Shown: positions 50,112 through 63,000 of the stretch, in pieces
Numbering within the stretch: the stretch's first letter is position 1
Layout of the letters: every line of letters starts with the position of its first letter
Source of the DNA: Cymbidium sinense
Taxonomy: Eukaryota; Streptophyta; Magnoliopsida; Asparagales; Orchidaceae
Reading direction: 5' to 3'
DNA: 64,000 bases
NCBI GenBank assembly: GCA_021442155.1
Contig: CM038218.1
Coordinates: 60,416,268 to 60,480,267, forward strand
Made by a program: the position numbers and the translations under genes
Notes under the pieces: model-generated
Database searches by the model: none
Seen by the model: only the letters and a program-made list of their open reading frames with translations
What the model was told of the DNA's origin: nothing

Positions 50112-52233
50112 TCCTGTTCAGAAGATCTCGAGCTACCTCCCCGCCAATTGATCTGTGGACCAAATGTCGCTGCAAAGCTCATTGGAGTTAGTCTAGGGAC
50201 GTCTTCTAGTGGTCAAATTGCTCGAAAAATGATTCATTTTGAATCACCGGAGTGAGGTGAAGGTGTGAGAAGAGTTATTTTGAGTTCAGTGTAGGTTTTA
50301 GGAGTTTGGTCGGATGGAGCTCTCAGGTCAGATCGAGAGCTGGTCTCGCTAGTGGTAAGGTGCACGAGAAGCTCGAGAGAGGGTATGGGATTGTGCGGAA
50401 TGCTCTAAGGGAACTCTGTGTTGAGTTTGAATGAATGAGGAGTATACTCTCCTCACTAACTGAACCAAGGGCTGAGATTGGTTTAGCCTTTAGCAGCCAT
50501 CTAGCCGGAGTAGGTGGTCGGAGGTGGTTGGAGATTACTGAGGTGGATGAGTAGCAGAGGCTAAGGGAGTGTAGTGGGATATCATGAGGTGTACACTCCT
50601 CTTTAGGTGGACCAATGGTTGTCCATGGGTGAACTCACTCTCTCTTGGCCAAAGGCTTAACCTAACAACTTTGAGTTAGGTTGGTTCAGTGGTCATTTGC
50701 CTAAGAAGAGCCAAAGATGGCTGTCATAGGGTCGGGAGTTAGAGAACCCATATAAATAAGGATTGCATCTCATTTAGATGGTTTGGTTCAATGGGTTTGA
50801 ACCAAACTGGGATAATCATGAGTTGGGCCCACTTGAGCAAGCTCATGGTGACCCAAGGATAAGTCATACCAAGTTTGGTTGGGTATGGCTTAATTTAAAC
50901 TATGTAGGTCAAATGGGGTCATGTTGGGTTAAGTTAACTATTTTGACCAAATTTGGTCAAAGTAAGAATTGGACATGGTTAATGGGTCACTTTGAATGAA
51001 TGAGTGCAATTGGTTTAGTTCAATTTGAGTTAGATTTGAATTTGGTTCCTATGATTCAATTTAGGTCAAATTTGACCATGGGTTAAGTTTATTTTCAATT
51101 TTACATGTTAATCAATTTGACCAAATTGGCCAAATTGGCTTGGATATGGGTTAAGTTTATGTTCAATTGATCATTGGTAATTGATTGAAAAAGTTTATTT
51201 GAATTGATTTGGATTAGGGAACGATTTGGTTCAAATGAACCCTTTAGGCTAAATTGGGCTAAATAGGTCAGTTCGATTGGTTTGACCTAATTAGGTTCAA
51301 CTGAAAGTTGGATCATGTTCAATATTTAATTAGTGACTAATTGGAAGCATTAATTTCAATCAATTTAGTCTATGATTTGATTTAGTTCAATTTAACACTT
51401 TGGGTGAAATTGGGTGAACTTGAGTCAACTTGGGTCAAATGGCCAAATTGGCTTAATTAGATTCAATTGATTATAGTGGAGTATTCAATAATGGCCTACA
51501 ATCATCAATGAAGAGAATGGATAACTTGGTTTGATCCAATGAGAGTTTGATTGGAGTTTAGCTTAATTAGGCCTTTTAGGTCACTTTGGGTCAAGTAGCT
51601 TGGTCAAGTCAACTTGGACCAATTAGAATTATGGATGGTTGGGATGTGTTCAATGATAAATTTGAAGGTGATTTGTGGCTTCAATTGCAATTGGTTTGGG
51701 TGTGATTGGATTTTGGCTCATTTGAAATTTTTAGGTCAAATATGCTAACTTTGGTTGATCAAATTCACTTGGCTCAACTGGCTTGATTACAAGTTTTGGA
51801 GCAGTTTGAAATGATCTATTGAATACTTATAATGATTGATGATTGATAAAATCACCTTAGATTTAATTTGCTTGAGTGGGTTTGATTTGAGTTATAAGAT
51901 TATGGTGGATTAACTCAGATTAAAGTCCAAGTTAATTTGACTTAGAGCTTGGATTAAAAAATTAGATTCAATTAAAATTTATTAAATAGGTTTTAGTTGG
52001 TTTAAATCCAATCACATGAGCTTAAGTTTGGATGAGTTGATAGCCATGAGTCCTAGTTTAGGCCTTAGGGTAGGTGGAACCTAATTGTCCTAAATTAAAC
52101 ATTAGGCTTAGGGTTATGCCCTATAAGTCTATAGGCTTAGGTTTAGTGTTCTCTTAATCGCTAGAAGTATCTTAGAACTAAGGGAGTCTAAGTGTCTAAA
52201 AGACTCCTAGGCCTAAGATGGGAGGGATTGATC

Positions 52234-52250
52234 CTCACTCCAAAAGTGAG
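52234..52250 (-). repeat. U head hairpin, copy E
   Basis: CTCACT, CCAAA, AGTGAG: perfect 6-bp stem, 7 bases from the element end. Confidence 0.7.
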
Positions 52251-52257
52251 GTCAGCA

Positions 52258-53210
52258 ACATCTTCTCCAAGCTCACTAATTTGGCAACTAAAATTTTTCA
52301 AGAAAAGATGTATTGGGGATATACATTTTTCGAGCATCCAAGATCCTTGGGTGAGTAGATAGAGAGCCCTCTTAGATCTACCCTATCATTTTCTTCTTAC
52401 ATAAAATGAGTCACTTCCTGAAGAACCAAGTGTTACCATCCATATATGACAAGCTGTGAATTTTATTATCATAAAGAACTATACAAATGGGCTTTTGCCA
52501 AATTATAAATATCTTTACTATGAAGGATGATTAAACACTACAAGAATTCCATTTAGGACATATGAAAAACATTTAGGGATTAGAGCTATCACCCTTAAGA
52601 TCATAAGGTAAGAAGTTAGTAGTCCACGATGAAGCATGTGCATTAGATTATACATAAACCTATAACAATTATTGGTTGCATTCTACCCTGGCTTTTCATC
52701 TAATGGGAGATCAACATCATAAGATATATCCCCATAGCCATTGAATAATGAAAATTCATCATCTTGGCCATCAACTACTTCAACAAATGGGTAAACTCTG
52801 AACCATTTTCTAAATTTATAAAAGCCAATACTAAATAATCCATTTGAAAATATAATTTATCATTTTGGTGTCCTTAAGATCATCATTGATGATGGGACTC
52901 AATTCCATAGAAATAATTTCACATCCTTATATAATGATCTCCACATTCAGCTACTTTACATTATTATAGTCCATCCTCAAGTAAATAGATAAATAAATAA
53001 AGGTTTCTAATGAAATGAAACTATGCATAAGAGATTAAAAATGCAACTAGAAAAGGTTGGGGGGATAATGAGTTACAAAGCTCCTTTAATATTCTCTAGG
53101 CTCACGACATTACCTCATAAAATCCAATAGGTGAAACACCATATAACATATGCTTTGTGACTATCATCATGATCAACATCAAGAATCCAAACACTGAGGT
53201 TTAGACCTTT
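52258..53210 (+). pseudogene. Ty3/gypsy (Tat-type) integrase remnant
   Basis: The plus strand continues the gypsy pol interrupted at 30045. SKLTNLATK follows the insertion directly (RNase H-integrase linker). ELYKWAFA at 52476 matches the LYKR-GF region before the zinc finger. LAINYFNKWVNSEP at 52764 matches the VAIDYFTKWVEAEP core strand. HFGVLKIIIDDGTQF at about 52861 keeps the second catalytic aspartate of the D-D-E integrase. RLKMQLEKVGG, then (with stops) NPIGETPYNICF, matches the conserved end of the core. Integrase would insert retrotransposon DNA into the host genome. Many stops and frameshifts make it non-functional. Its last part is the start of the 544-bp tandem triplication. Confidence 0.85.
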
Positions 53211-54697
53211 GACATTAGTAGCAATGAAGATAAACTTCAATAGTTCAATGTAACTTGGTTCTTCTCTAAGAGATGTGTGGGATTACCTTTTACCATTAAA
53301 GGGGTACCTACCACTACAATCAAAGGGTAAGGCCTCAACCTATCTTTATTAGAGACTTAGTTTTATACATTATTATGGCTATTATAAAGGGACCTTAATG
53401 CAAAAAACTCTAATTCTTAAGAGTGATGCATTAAATTATTGCACCTATATGGTCAAGTTAGGAATGTTCAAGCTTAAAGATCCTTAAAAAATGTTATTTC
53501 AAACGAGAATATAAATAAATTCTCCTAAAATCTTGTACATTTCATGTCTTTTCAGGATAAATTGTGTGATAATATTATTATAATATCATCCTTATTAAAA
53601 TAATTTTATTAAATGAGTTAAAAAGATCCTTTAATATTCTCTGGGCTTACGACACTACCTCATAAAATCCAATAGGCAAAACACCTTATAACATATGCTT
53701 TGAGGCTATCATCATGATCAACATCAAGAATCCAAACCATGAGGTTTAGACCTTTGACATTGGTAGCAATGAAGAAAAACTTCAATAGTTTAATGTAACT
53801 TGGATCTTATCTAAGAGATGCTTGGGATTACCTTTTACCATTAAAGGGGTACCTACTACTACAATCAAAGGGTAAAGCCTCAACCTATCTCTATTAGAGA
53901 CTTAGTTTTATACATTGTTATGGTTATTATAAAGAGACCTTCATGCAATAAACTCTAATTCTTAAGAGTGATACATTAAATGATTGCACCTATATGGTCA
54001 AGTTAGGAATGTTCAAGCTTAAAGATCCTTAAAAATGTTATTTCAAATGAGAATATAAAAAAATTATTCTAAAATCTTGTACATTTCATGTCTTTTTAGG
54101 ATAAATTGCTTGATAATATTATTATAATATCATCCTTATTAAAATAATTTTATTAAATGAGTTAAAAAGCTCCTTTAATATACTCTAGGCTTACGACACT
54201 ACCTGATAAATTCCAATAGGTGAATCACCTTATAACATATGCTTTGAGGCTATCATCATGATCAACATCAAGAATCCAAACCATGAGGTTTAGACCTTTG
54301 ACATTGATAGCAATGAAGATAAACTTCAATAGTTCAATGTAACTTGGATCTTCACTAGGAGATGCGTGGAATTACCTTTTACCATTAAAGGGGTACCTAC
54401 CACTACAATCAAAGGGTAAAGCCTTAACCTATCTTTATTAGAGACTTAGTTTTATACATTGTTAAGGCTATTATAAAGGGACCTTAATGCAATAAACTCT
54501 AATTCTTAAGGGTGATACATTATATGATTGCACCTATATGGTCAAGTAAGGAATGTTCAATCTTAAAGATCCTTAAAAAATGTTATTTCAAACAAGAATA
54601 TAAAAACATTCTCCTAAAATCTTGTACATTTCATGTCTTTTCAAGATAAATTTTTTGATAATATTTTTATAGTATCATCTTTATTAAAATAATTTCA
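53071..54697 (+). repeat. Three tandem 544-bp copies containing the integrase end
   Basis: Copies start at about 53071, 53616 and 54160 (AGTTACAAAG or AGTTAAAAAG, then CCTTTAATAT), with periods of 545 and 544 bp. Each copy holds the NPIGETP-like end of the integrase core, the following AIIMINIRNP-like stretch, and about 350 bp of non-coding sequence ending TTATTAAAATAATTT. The copies differ at scattered positions; for example the middle copy has an intact TGG codon where the others have TAG. Confidence 0.92.
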
Positions 54698-57600
54698 TTT
54701 TCTTTTAATTATCATTTTTTAGCCTAAACTTTTCTTCCCAATGCATGATCACAATAATGATTTTAAGAGAGAATAGTGGTCTAAAAAAGGCCAATCTTTG
54801 CTTCTAATTTGATAAATATGTGACTTTTATTGCATTTCAATCAAGTAATGATTGGTCCTAAGGGTATTCAATTTCAACCTATTTGCTACAAATTAAAGTA
54901 ATCATGTAATGCTTGAAGTCTTTAATAAATAATCTAGGGTTAGTCAAAAATCTGTATTAAATTTCACTTAGCCTCTACCATCATAAGTTAAGATTTGGGG
55001 TAGCACCCTCACCAAAAATGTTGGATTGAATTTCTAAAGGAACTTTTTATGACTCAACCCATAAAGACCAAAAACTTTTGGCTGCCTTTTTAAAAAACTT
55101 AATTAAGCTATAAAATCTTCTAACTTTATGGTGCAACTCATAAGTATTTCTAATCTCACAAAAGAAGGATTATAATCCATCACCCTAAATATAACAATTA
55201 GACTAACACCTGATAAGATCTTCTACTTAATGTAAGAGTTAATGCACCCTCACTCTTAATACTTTACATATAAAAACCAACCAAATATGTATAATAATAC
55301 ATACAGATATAAAAATACAATATATTTGGTCATCTTTTGCAGAAATAACACATGATGAAAGATACATTTTATAAGAAAATGTTTGCATGTTATCAACATA
55401 CTCCTCATTCTACTTATCACTCAAGAATGCCTCTTTTAACACTCTTTCAATATCATCTTCTAAGTCTAGGAAGGAGTCATTAAATGCTTCACTAGGATAT
55501 AGCATTGGCTCTCTAGTCCTACATTGCACCAAATGAACTCATTTTAAGAAACATGGCTAAAATTTTCTTCAAGACACTAGCACTCCAATTCCTTCACCTC
55601 AACATTAAATGTTTTATCATAAACTTCTTGGACATAATTCTAAATATCATTTCAATAGCCAAAGAGTTCTTAAAAGCTTCTATAACATGAGAGGATGTAG
55701 CCTTTAACTCATCTTCAACTTATGATACAATGGACTCTTTTCTGAAAGCTGATCTCACAATTTTCTTTCCTCAACTTCAAAATCCTTCTTGTCTACATCT
55801 AGTGCTTTGAAGTTCTTCACTTCACTCACTAGTGGATTTTTGTTTGTACCTCAACCTTCATAAGTTAGGTCAAACTCCAAATATCGTAAAGAGAGGGAAG
55901 ATATAGTCAATAACTTTGCTTGATTCCCTAATATTCGGTTCTCTTTAGCATAAAATTGGGCCTAAACATGCCCTCTTTTATGTTTTTGGAGTCCCCAAAA
56001 TTCTTTTTTAATATTTAAAGCCAAATTTTAGCACATATAAAGCCTCTACAATCAATTTTTGGAGTCCCCAAAATTCTTTTTGTTTGTACCTCAACGAGTT
56101 AAAAATATTTTTTTTAATATTTTTGCTCCAATTTATGAGCCAACTTGAAGGAATGGTGGTTCACAATCCTAATGGGAGGTTCAAATTGATGTGTACGAAT
56201 GAATCACACATTATAATTTTACACCTAAATTTTTTTTTTGAAGACTTAAATGTAAATTTTTAAAAGATAATAATTTAAGCATACAAAAATATAAAGAAAT
56301 GATACTTCATTTGAAAATTCATTAAGCACAAATATAAAGGAAATAATGGAGTTAAAAAGTTCCAAAATTACATTCAAATTTACCCAAACTTCAATTTCAA
56401 TAAATTTTATAGTCAGATTGAAAGTCTAGACAAGATGAAACTATTTATCCATCCTTGTCATACTAGTAATGAATCATCACCACCTATCCACACTATTAGA
56501 TCGTGAACATTTTTCCACTATTTCCCAATAAATGCCATCAATTTGTGATCACCAAACTACCATCTTGTTGTAATCATATGAATGCCCCTCATCCTTTATT
56601 GCCTCAATAATATTTTTTTCCCACTTTCACTAGAGACAAATTCAATAAACCAATACTTTTATAATCCCACCTTGTTTAACTTATAGGATAGGCAAATCTT
56701 TGTAATCTATGCCTATGTAATAGATTCATTTTAATTAGGCTAAGCCCTATTATCTTTCCCTTGTGGTTCTCCAGATAAAAAAAATTTATCTCTCTTAAGA
56801 CCATCTTAAACTATGTGTGCGTGAAATCTTTTACAATGCTGAGTTAAAATTTTGTAATCTACGATCACAAAATATTTTGCACACATCAACAATATAACAT
56901 CAATTTTAATATGCCCAAGTAACAATTTTGATACAAACTTTTAGATCTCGAAACATACAAATATTCAAATTATAATTTTCATAATTAACATTGAAAGCAT
57001 TTAAACATCATTTTTATCTATTTATAACTTAACTACAATTTAATGAGATGAACTCAATGATACCAGAAATGATTGAATTTGAGTCTTAAATGATATTATT
57101 CAATCCCTTAGAAGTGCAACTATAAAATTGTTTAAACCATTTTACATCCCAAATATCTTCAAATTTTTACATCCTTATATTAAAAATGAGTGTCTCATCG
57201 AAACAAATCAAATAAGCCTAAGACCACTTAATTTTGAATTTCAAGTGGGATAATTAAACGTAAACTCAAGTGTTTATACAAGTTGGAATCATAATCTAAT
57301 TAAGTTCAAAATGATGTTAACCCTCTCACAATGCATGTCAGCCTTATGAGAGCAAACCAATGCCAATCTTTGCCAAACTAAATTCTGAGTTTTCCACTCA
57401 GTCTATGACAATGACATTGGTCTACTATAGTCCTCTTTATCTAATTGGTCTCACATAGACTAGCCAATAAAACTAACTATCAAGCACTTGCACTTAGTCC
57501 TTTCGCTCTAACATGTCGTCAACCATCATTGCAATGCTCCTTCACTCTAAAGTGCCTTGGCTTAGTATAATTAATCACCGTGTCAAGGAAACCCTACTGT

Positions 57601-58732
57601 CACATGGCCTAGCCCTTTCGGCCAAAATCCCAAAGGTGGGGTTATCCTCCAAGCTCATGCCTCTCCACATATTTTTTAGATCCTTAACCATAAATTACAC
57701 CAAATTGATAATTACTTAATGCATAGCATCTAATCACTTCCCCGCTTAATACCATCTAAAATTTTCTATTGAGCCATCAAATTTAAAAAGATAATAAATT
57801 AAGTACCCAATGAACAAAGGGATATATATCCAACATCATTGTTCTGCTTAGCCAAGTTGGCCATAAATTCCTGCCTCAGCCACTCAACACTCAACTGCCT
57901 ATAATTTCTCTCTAAACTCTAAGAGAAACCCTCTATAAATTTTTTGCTCATTAAAATATTTAATGCATCTTTCTAATAAAGTAAGCTAAGGGTTAGATAT
58001 ATTATAGAGAGAATGCAACTTTGCCTTTTACATGTAAAGTACAAGTTATACCTTTACACTTTGATAGTAGATATAATATAAGTGAAAAGATTAAATCACT
58101 TAAATTATTGTGTGCTATTTTCTTCTTTCTCTTCTCCCTCTTTTCCTTTTTTAACACAATCTTACTATTTTAATAATAAAGAAAATCAACCTAAAAGCTC
58201 ACATTAATTTTCTTTTCTTTTACCCTTTTATGAGCACCCTTAAGAAAATCAAGATAACTAATTTTTAAGAATTTCTTATTAAACTCAACTCTATCACAGG
58301 AGACAACTCAATAGTTCTTTCTATGATGAGTATTATAATTTTTTTTTATTTTAAAAAAATTAAACTTTAATTTTCTAGGAGCCACCACACTTCATTAAAT
58401 TATGATAAAAAATACTATTTTTTCATCACAAATTTTTTAAAATACGATAAAATTATAATTTCTCAAATGTTTTGTAGGGTGCTGTGAAAACATACCGCAT
58501 CACACCATCACCCCCAATGCTATATGAAGCTATTTTAACTAGGTAAAGTCATATATTTTTCCCTTTCAAAATCCTTCACATAAAAAAAAATCATTTTAAA
58601 TATATTATCGGTCATTTATCTAACCGTGCACAAAATTTTTATACAATAAATTTTAATATATACTCTATCATGCAATTAATAAACTAATCTCCAGCAAAAA
58701 ATGTCAAAACATGCACAGAAGTATTGAATTAA
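54698..58732. other. Unassigned AT-rich sequence, possibly gypsy 3' region and older repeats
   Basis: No intact gene. By position the first part should be the 3' untranslated region or 3' LTR of the gypsy element, but no polypurine tract or LTR border was recognised. At 56055-56100 a phrase already seen at 55984-56005 recurs (TTGGAGTCCCCAAAATTC), a short local duplication. Minus-strand frames between about 55400 and 55900 look faintly protein-like but are heavily interrupted. Confidence 0.4.

Positions 58733-58773
<41 letters not shown>
58733..58773. repeat. (AAT)n microsatellite, about 13 units
   Basis: Uninterrupted AAT/TAA trinucleotide run. Confidence 0.97.
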
Positions 58774-58855
58774 GTGACGCATTCTATCCAAATGTTTTAA
58801 TATCCTGAGAGATATTTTAACGAGACTCAACAACCCACTAGAAATTTTCCTACTT

Positions 58856-58865
58856 CACACGTGTG
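58856..58865. promoter_or_regulatory. CACGTG (G-box) palindrome
   Basis: CACACGTGTG is a perfect 10-bp palindrome containing the plant G-box core CACGTG, which bZIP and bHLH factors bind. It lies at the start of an about 200-bp stretch that is clearly less AT-rich than its surroundings. A promoter role is a guess from motif and composition. Confidence 0.35.
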
Positions 58866-59018
58866 GGCGTGACAAGGATGTTCTGGGAAGGGTGCGTTGT
58901 GCGGTGGAATCTCAATAGCTGTCCGAAAGCAACAGCTACGATATTACCCCATAGGACGCCATATGGCCGTCGTGGCATCAATCACACCACCCGTTCCAAA
59001 TAGTTTTAGTGAACCCAT

Positions 59019-59100
59019 GGTCTCTTACCTCAGTTGATTGGCAAGCACAGTCAGAAATTTTTCAGACTGAGTTCAATTCCTCTTCAGGGTGGAGGCGTCA
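59019..59100 (+). mobile_element. tRNA-derived SINE-like head
   Basis: GGTCTCTTACCTCAGTTG begins with an A-box-like element (TACCTCAGTTGATTGG). About 45 bases later comes a B-box-like GAGTTCAATTCC. The spacing fits a tRNA-related RNA polymerase III promoter. The T-arm does not pair properly and there is no 3' acceptor match, so it is not a functional tRNA gene. A SINE head is the better reading. The 3' end and target duplication were not defined. Confidence 0.5.
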
Positions 59101-59937
59101 ATACATAATGGTTGAGAAAGTAAGTAAGATCCGATATATATGAGTGATGAATGTGATGCTAAGCCTTCATGAGATTAGTCATAATGATATCTCCATATAT
59201 AAGATGAGTGAGATATTTAATGAATACCCATTTAAAAAACTTTTCCAAAATAAAATAATTTTAGTGAGAAAGGGGGCAAAGTACTATTAGTTGCAAGGTG
59301 TGAAACCATTGTCGCTCATACGATGGCGGAATCTGTGACGATGGGAACATATATATATATATAATCGATGTCTTTTAGGGACATTTGTCTTCATCATAAT
59401 TACAATAACAGGTCATTATCGCTAAGCAATCAAGCGGAGGAAATTTTGGTCAAATAAATAAATTTTAAGCTTTTCAAATTTATTTAATAAATATTTTTAT
59501 ATAATATATAATTAATCAATTATTTTTTTTATGTTATACTTATTTCAAAAAAATAAAAATTTTATAACACTCAAATTAGATTTTGATCATGTTATTCTGA
59601 TCTAATTTTTAAATTTAAGTATTATATATGAATAATCAAACAATCTTTATGTTTTAATTATCTTATAATAAATGAATTTTTAAAAATATTAAAATTAAAT
59701 TTTGGATAAGAACATTTTCAGCTAATTTATTTTATATGTTATAGGAGGCAGCTTGTGCCTTTTTTTCCCCTATAATTTGTAGTCATTTTCAGAACTTTAG
59801 GTCAATACATTTGTAAATAATTCTTGCACAACCGCTTGAAAAATTCAACAAACAATCAGTACCAATCCTTATGCAGCATGCAAATTTATTTATTTGTTTC
59901 CTATGTTTCGTCTGATTCATCACTTGTTTTATTCCAG
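59101..59937. other. No recognisable gene; possible intron or spacer
   Basis: AT-rich sequence with a short (AT)n run at about 59348. A start codon at 59330 (ATGGCGGAATCTG) opens a short frame, but no splice structure linking it to 59938 can be proven. Confidence 0.3.
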
Positions 59938-60006
59938 TGCATGGGATATGACGGTGCTGCTGAAGGTTATTTTGTGGATAGAAATGGCAAAGTTGCATTA
60001 ATATAA
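59938..60006 (+). CDS. Possible terminal exon of an unrecognised plant gene
   Basis: A good 3' splice site (TTGTTTTATTCCAG, 59924-59937) is followed by 22 codons and a TAA stop. The peptide includes GYDGAAEGYFVDRNGKVAL, which has balanced composition and G-Y-x-G and D-x-N-G-K patterns. It looks more protein-like than other frames here. The family is not recognised, and a second frame is also open across the exon. Upstream exons were not identified, so this could be a gene fragment, a chance signal or part of an old transposon. Confidence 0.3.
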   Translation, partial: CMGYDGAAEGYFVDRNGKVALI

Positions 60007-63000
60007 AAGCTTCTGATTGATCCCAACTATTTTGTATTCTACTGCCAATCTCACTTCTTAAAAAAATTATCCGCCTGCAACATCAACTTCATCATCATTA
60101 TCATCACTGTAATTAATTTTTGTCCATAATATTTTATTTAAATTTTATGAATTTTTTTTTAAAAAAAATTAATTTTGCGGAATAATCAACTAGGTGTTAA
60201 TTATAATTTAAATAATCTGTTTGCAGAAATTATAATCATATTAATTTTATTTTACCAATTCAATTTTTAATTTTTTTTCCCTTTCATAAGGATTACCCAA
60301 TAATTTATCTCTTTGTCTTGGTGCGGGATGGTAAATACCTGGTAAAAATAGACTAATTGATCTGATCAAATTTGGCCAGAAAGGATATATAATTATTTAA
60401 TAAAGTAATTATTCAAATTTGGTATTTAAAATACCGTCAGCTATAGTTATCCAATATAATTTAATGTTAGCCTAAGGCATTATAGAGTATTTGGATCTGA
60501 TCAAATATTGAATGATTAAACTGGGAAGATTTAAATTTTATTAAGAATTAAAACTGGATTTTGATTTGGGATTTATAGTAAAAGTTACAATATTTATAAT
60601 TTCTTTATTTTTATTTTTTCTATTAATTTTTTTTTATTATAAGATATTTCAAAATTATAATTAAGATGAAACAAAAAAAATTTATTTAATTGGAGGTCAA
60701 AATACTACATATAAAATTTAGCTTTGGTAACTCTGGCTTAGATCCCTCACAAAAAAGTGTTGTCCAACTCATGGTGTCTCTAAATTCCCACTTCGTCATC
60801 AAAGAAAAAAAGAAGGAAAAGCACCAATGATCAATTTTTTTTCTTATGGGTTCATTGAGACATGAACTCCAATTAAGATATAAGGATGACTCCACCAATC
60901 CTGTGTGTCCTTTCCCACTTAATGTTAGCTCACAAGACAAATCTTATCTTCTATATGTTTTGTACACCTTTCTTCTTTAGTAGTAGAATTATATCCATCA
61001 ATGCTCTATAGGTTGCTAAGCCAAATAATATACATTTGGGTCTTCTATTATATCCATTCATCTTCCAATTCCTTCTCTTTTTATTCTTAGGGAACATAAT
61101 TTCTAAAAAGAGCTTTCACAATGACCTCATTGCTAATGCATCTCACCCCGATCTTATGCTTTTGAGGCTCCATTGACATCAAGCTTAGATGTCCAATTGG
61201 ATGTTTCTCATGTTGTGTAGTGGCCTCGACATGCATTCATGCCACACTTGGCCTCTTGACACAAGCTATATTGTATTAAAACAATCCATGGATAGAGAGT
61301 TATTCACTCCCAAGCTTCTCTCCCATGATTCTCTATGAAAGAGTTTCTCCACCATTTTTTTTGACAGTTAATCCTTCTCCCTTTCAACTAACAATCAACA
61401 TGTGCTAGCTTTAGTTCTTCCTATACCCATCTCTAGTTTCACCCATCGGGCATTGATGAATAATTCACACATTAAAAGTATGCCCCTCATATACAAATAT
61501 TTTTTTCTACTTACTTACAATAGGGTGGCTTTTATGAACTGCTTATTTGCTAAAAATATTTATTATTTTATATCTCATATGAAATGCATGAAATATGTTA
61601 GTGATGATATGTTATACGAATGAATTTGAATGAATTTATGTGATATAAGATTGTCCAAGGAGGGATTTTATGAATAGTTAATAAATTTATAGCTTTACAC
61701 AAGAGAATAAGTTTATGATCTTATTTATATTGCATAATTGGAAGTGGTGTATGTTACTAGCCTGCAAATGACTTTAAATCAATAATAAGATAACCTCTAA
61801 GATAACATGAAATATAACAACAACATTGAGAAGCTAATTCTTACATGATTGTTTGCATGAAAACATTGATTTATTGTTTAATCACTAATGAATTATTGAT
61901 ATATTTTTGTTATTATTTATTTGTATATGAAGTCATCGATAACATATTTTCTCATCATATTTTATTTTATTATTTATTCACTTATCTAAATATTAATATT
62001 CATGTTGTATAAACAATACGATTCATTTACCATTAAGACAACAACCATATATATTATTTTTTTATCATGCATATAATTATGTCGTAGGTTTTCATATAAC
62101 TTATTAAGCTATATACTCACTATATTATATTATGTATGCTTTTAGCTTTTCAGAAGAGTAAAGAGTAAGAATAATATCAACTTATTTTAAGTTTACTTAT
62201 CGGATGATGCAAAGGCATCTTTTGATACAAATCATTAGTAGTTGTGATTATTGTATATAAATCTATTTTAACATAGTAATGTATATATCAATGAAGATTC
62301 ATATTTCCACTTATTCACTATAAATTTTATTCTATGAATTTTAGTAGCTTTATTAATGTTTATATTTCTTTATATGATTCAATTCTCTTCGATTAGATCC
62401 TAATTTGAGGGAACTTATAATTGAATATATAAATTCACATTTAGAATAAATGACTTGAAGTTCTCTTCACCTATAACACCACAATTTAATATGATTTAAA
62501 TGCTACATTGGGTTGGACGTCATGCTTACATTCTCTCATTTGCTAATTTTAGATATTCAATGTCCTTTTTATGCAAGGGATTGTCTCAACAACCCTCAAT
62601 TCTTATAATTTTGAATTCTTAAGTACCCCCTCTCCCCTCTTTTCAGGAGATAGATTTTATTCTAATCACTCTTAGAAATTGACTTTATTTATGTTAGTTT
62701 TCCTCTTTTTAGATGATCATCATCAATCATTTGTCAGCTCCAAATCATTTAGTTACCTTTTTTAAGGGATGGATTATTCTAACCACACTTAGTCACCCAT
62801 CAACTTTGAATAATTTAGTTAAACCCTCTATTTAGAAGAACAACATCCAAATCACCCTTAATAGCTCACCAACTTCAATCAATCCAATTGCCCTCTTACT
62901 TTCAAAAAAAAAAAAGACTCTTTTGATCACCCTCAATCACAATCTATGACAACACCTATAACAACACCTATGGGTTCCTATCATCAGTTTCATTTACAGA

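Larger units (their letters stand above)
30046..52257 (-). mobile_element. U-family element, copy E (host of F and G; splits a gypsy pol)
   Basis: Minus-oriented U unit. It begins TGTGGTGTTTTAATTTGC at 30046 and ends GTGAGGTCAGCA at 52257. It is flanked by ACATT (30041-30045) and ACATC (52258-52262), a 5-bp duplication with one mismatch. Net length after removing copy F and one duplicate is 7041 bp (30046-33823 and 48995-52257). It sits inside the gypsy element between the second RNase H and the integrase; removing E restores that order and frame. It contains the middle hairpin (50091-50111), head hairpin (52234-52250) and at least two units of the variable internal repeat. Confidence 0.9.

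Noticed and set aside
59019..59100. Functional tRNA gene
   Set aside because: A- and B-box-like motifs are present, but the T-arm does not pair and no acceptor stem closes the molecule.
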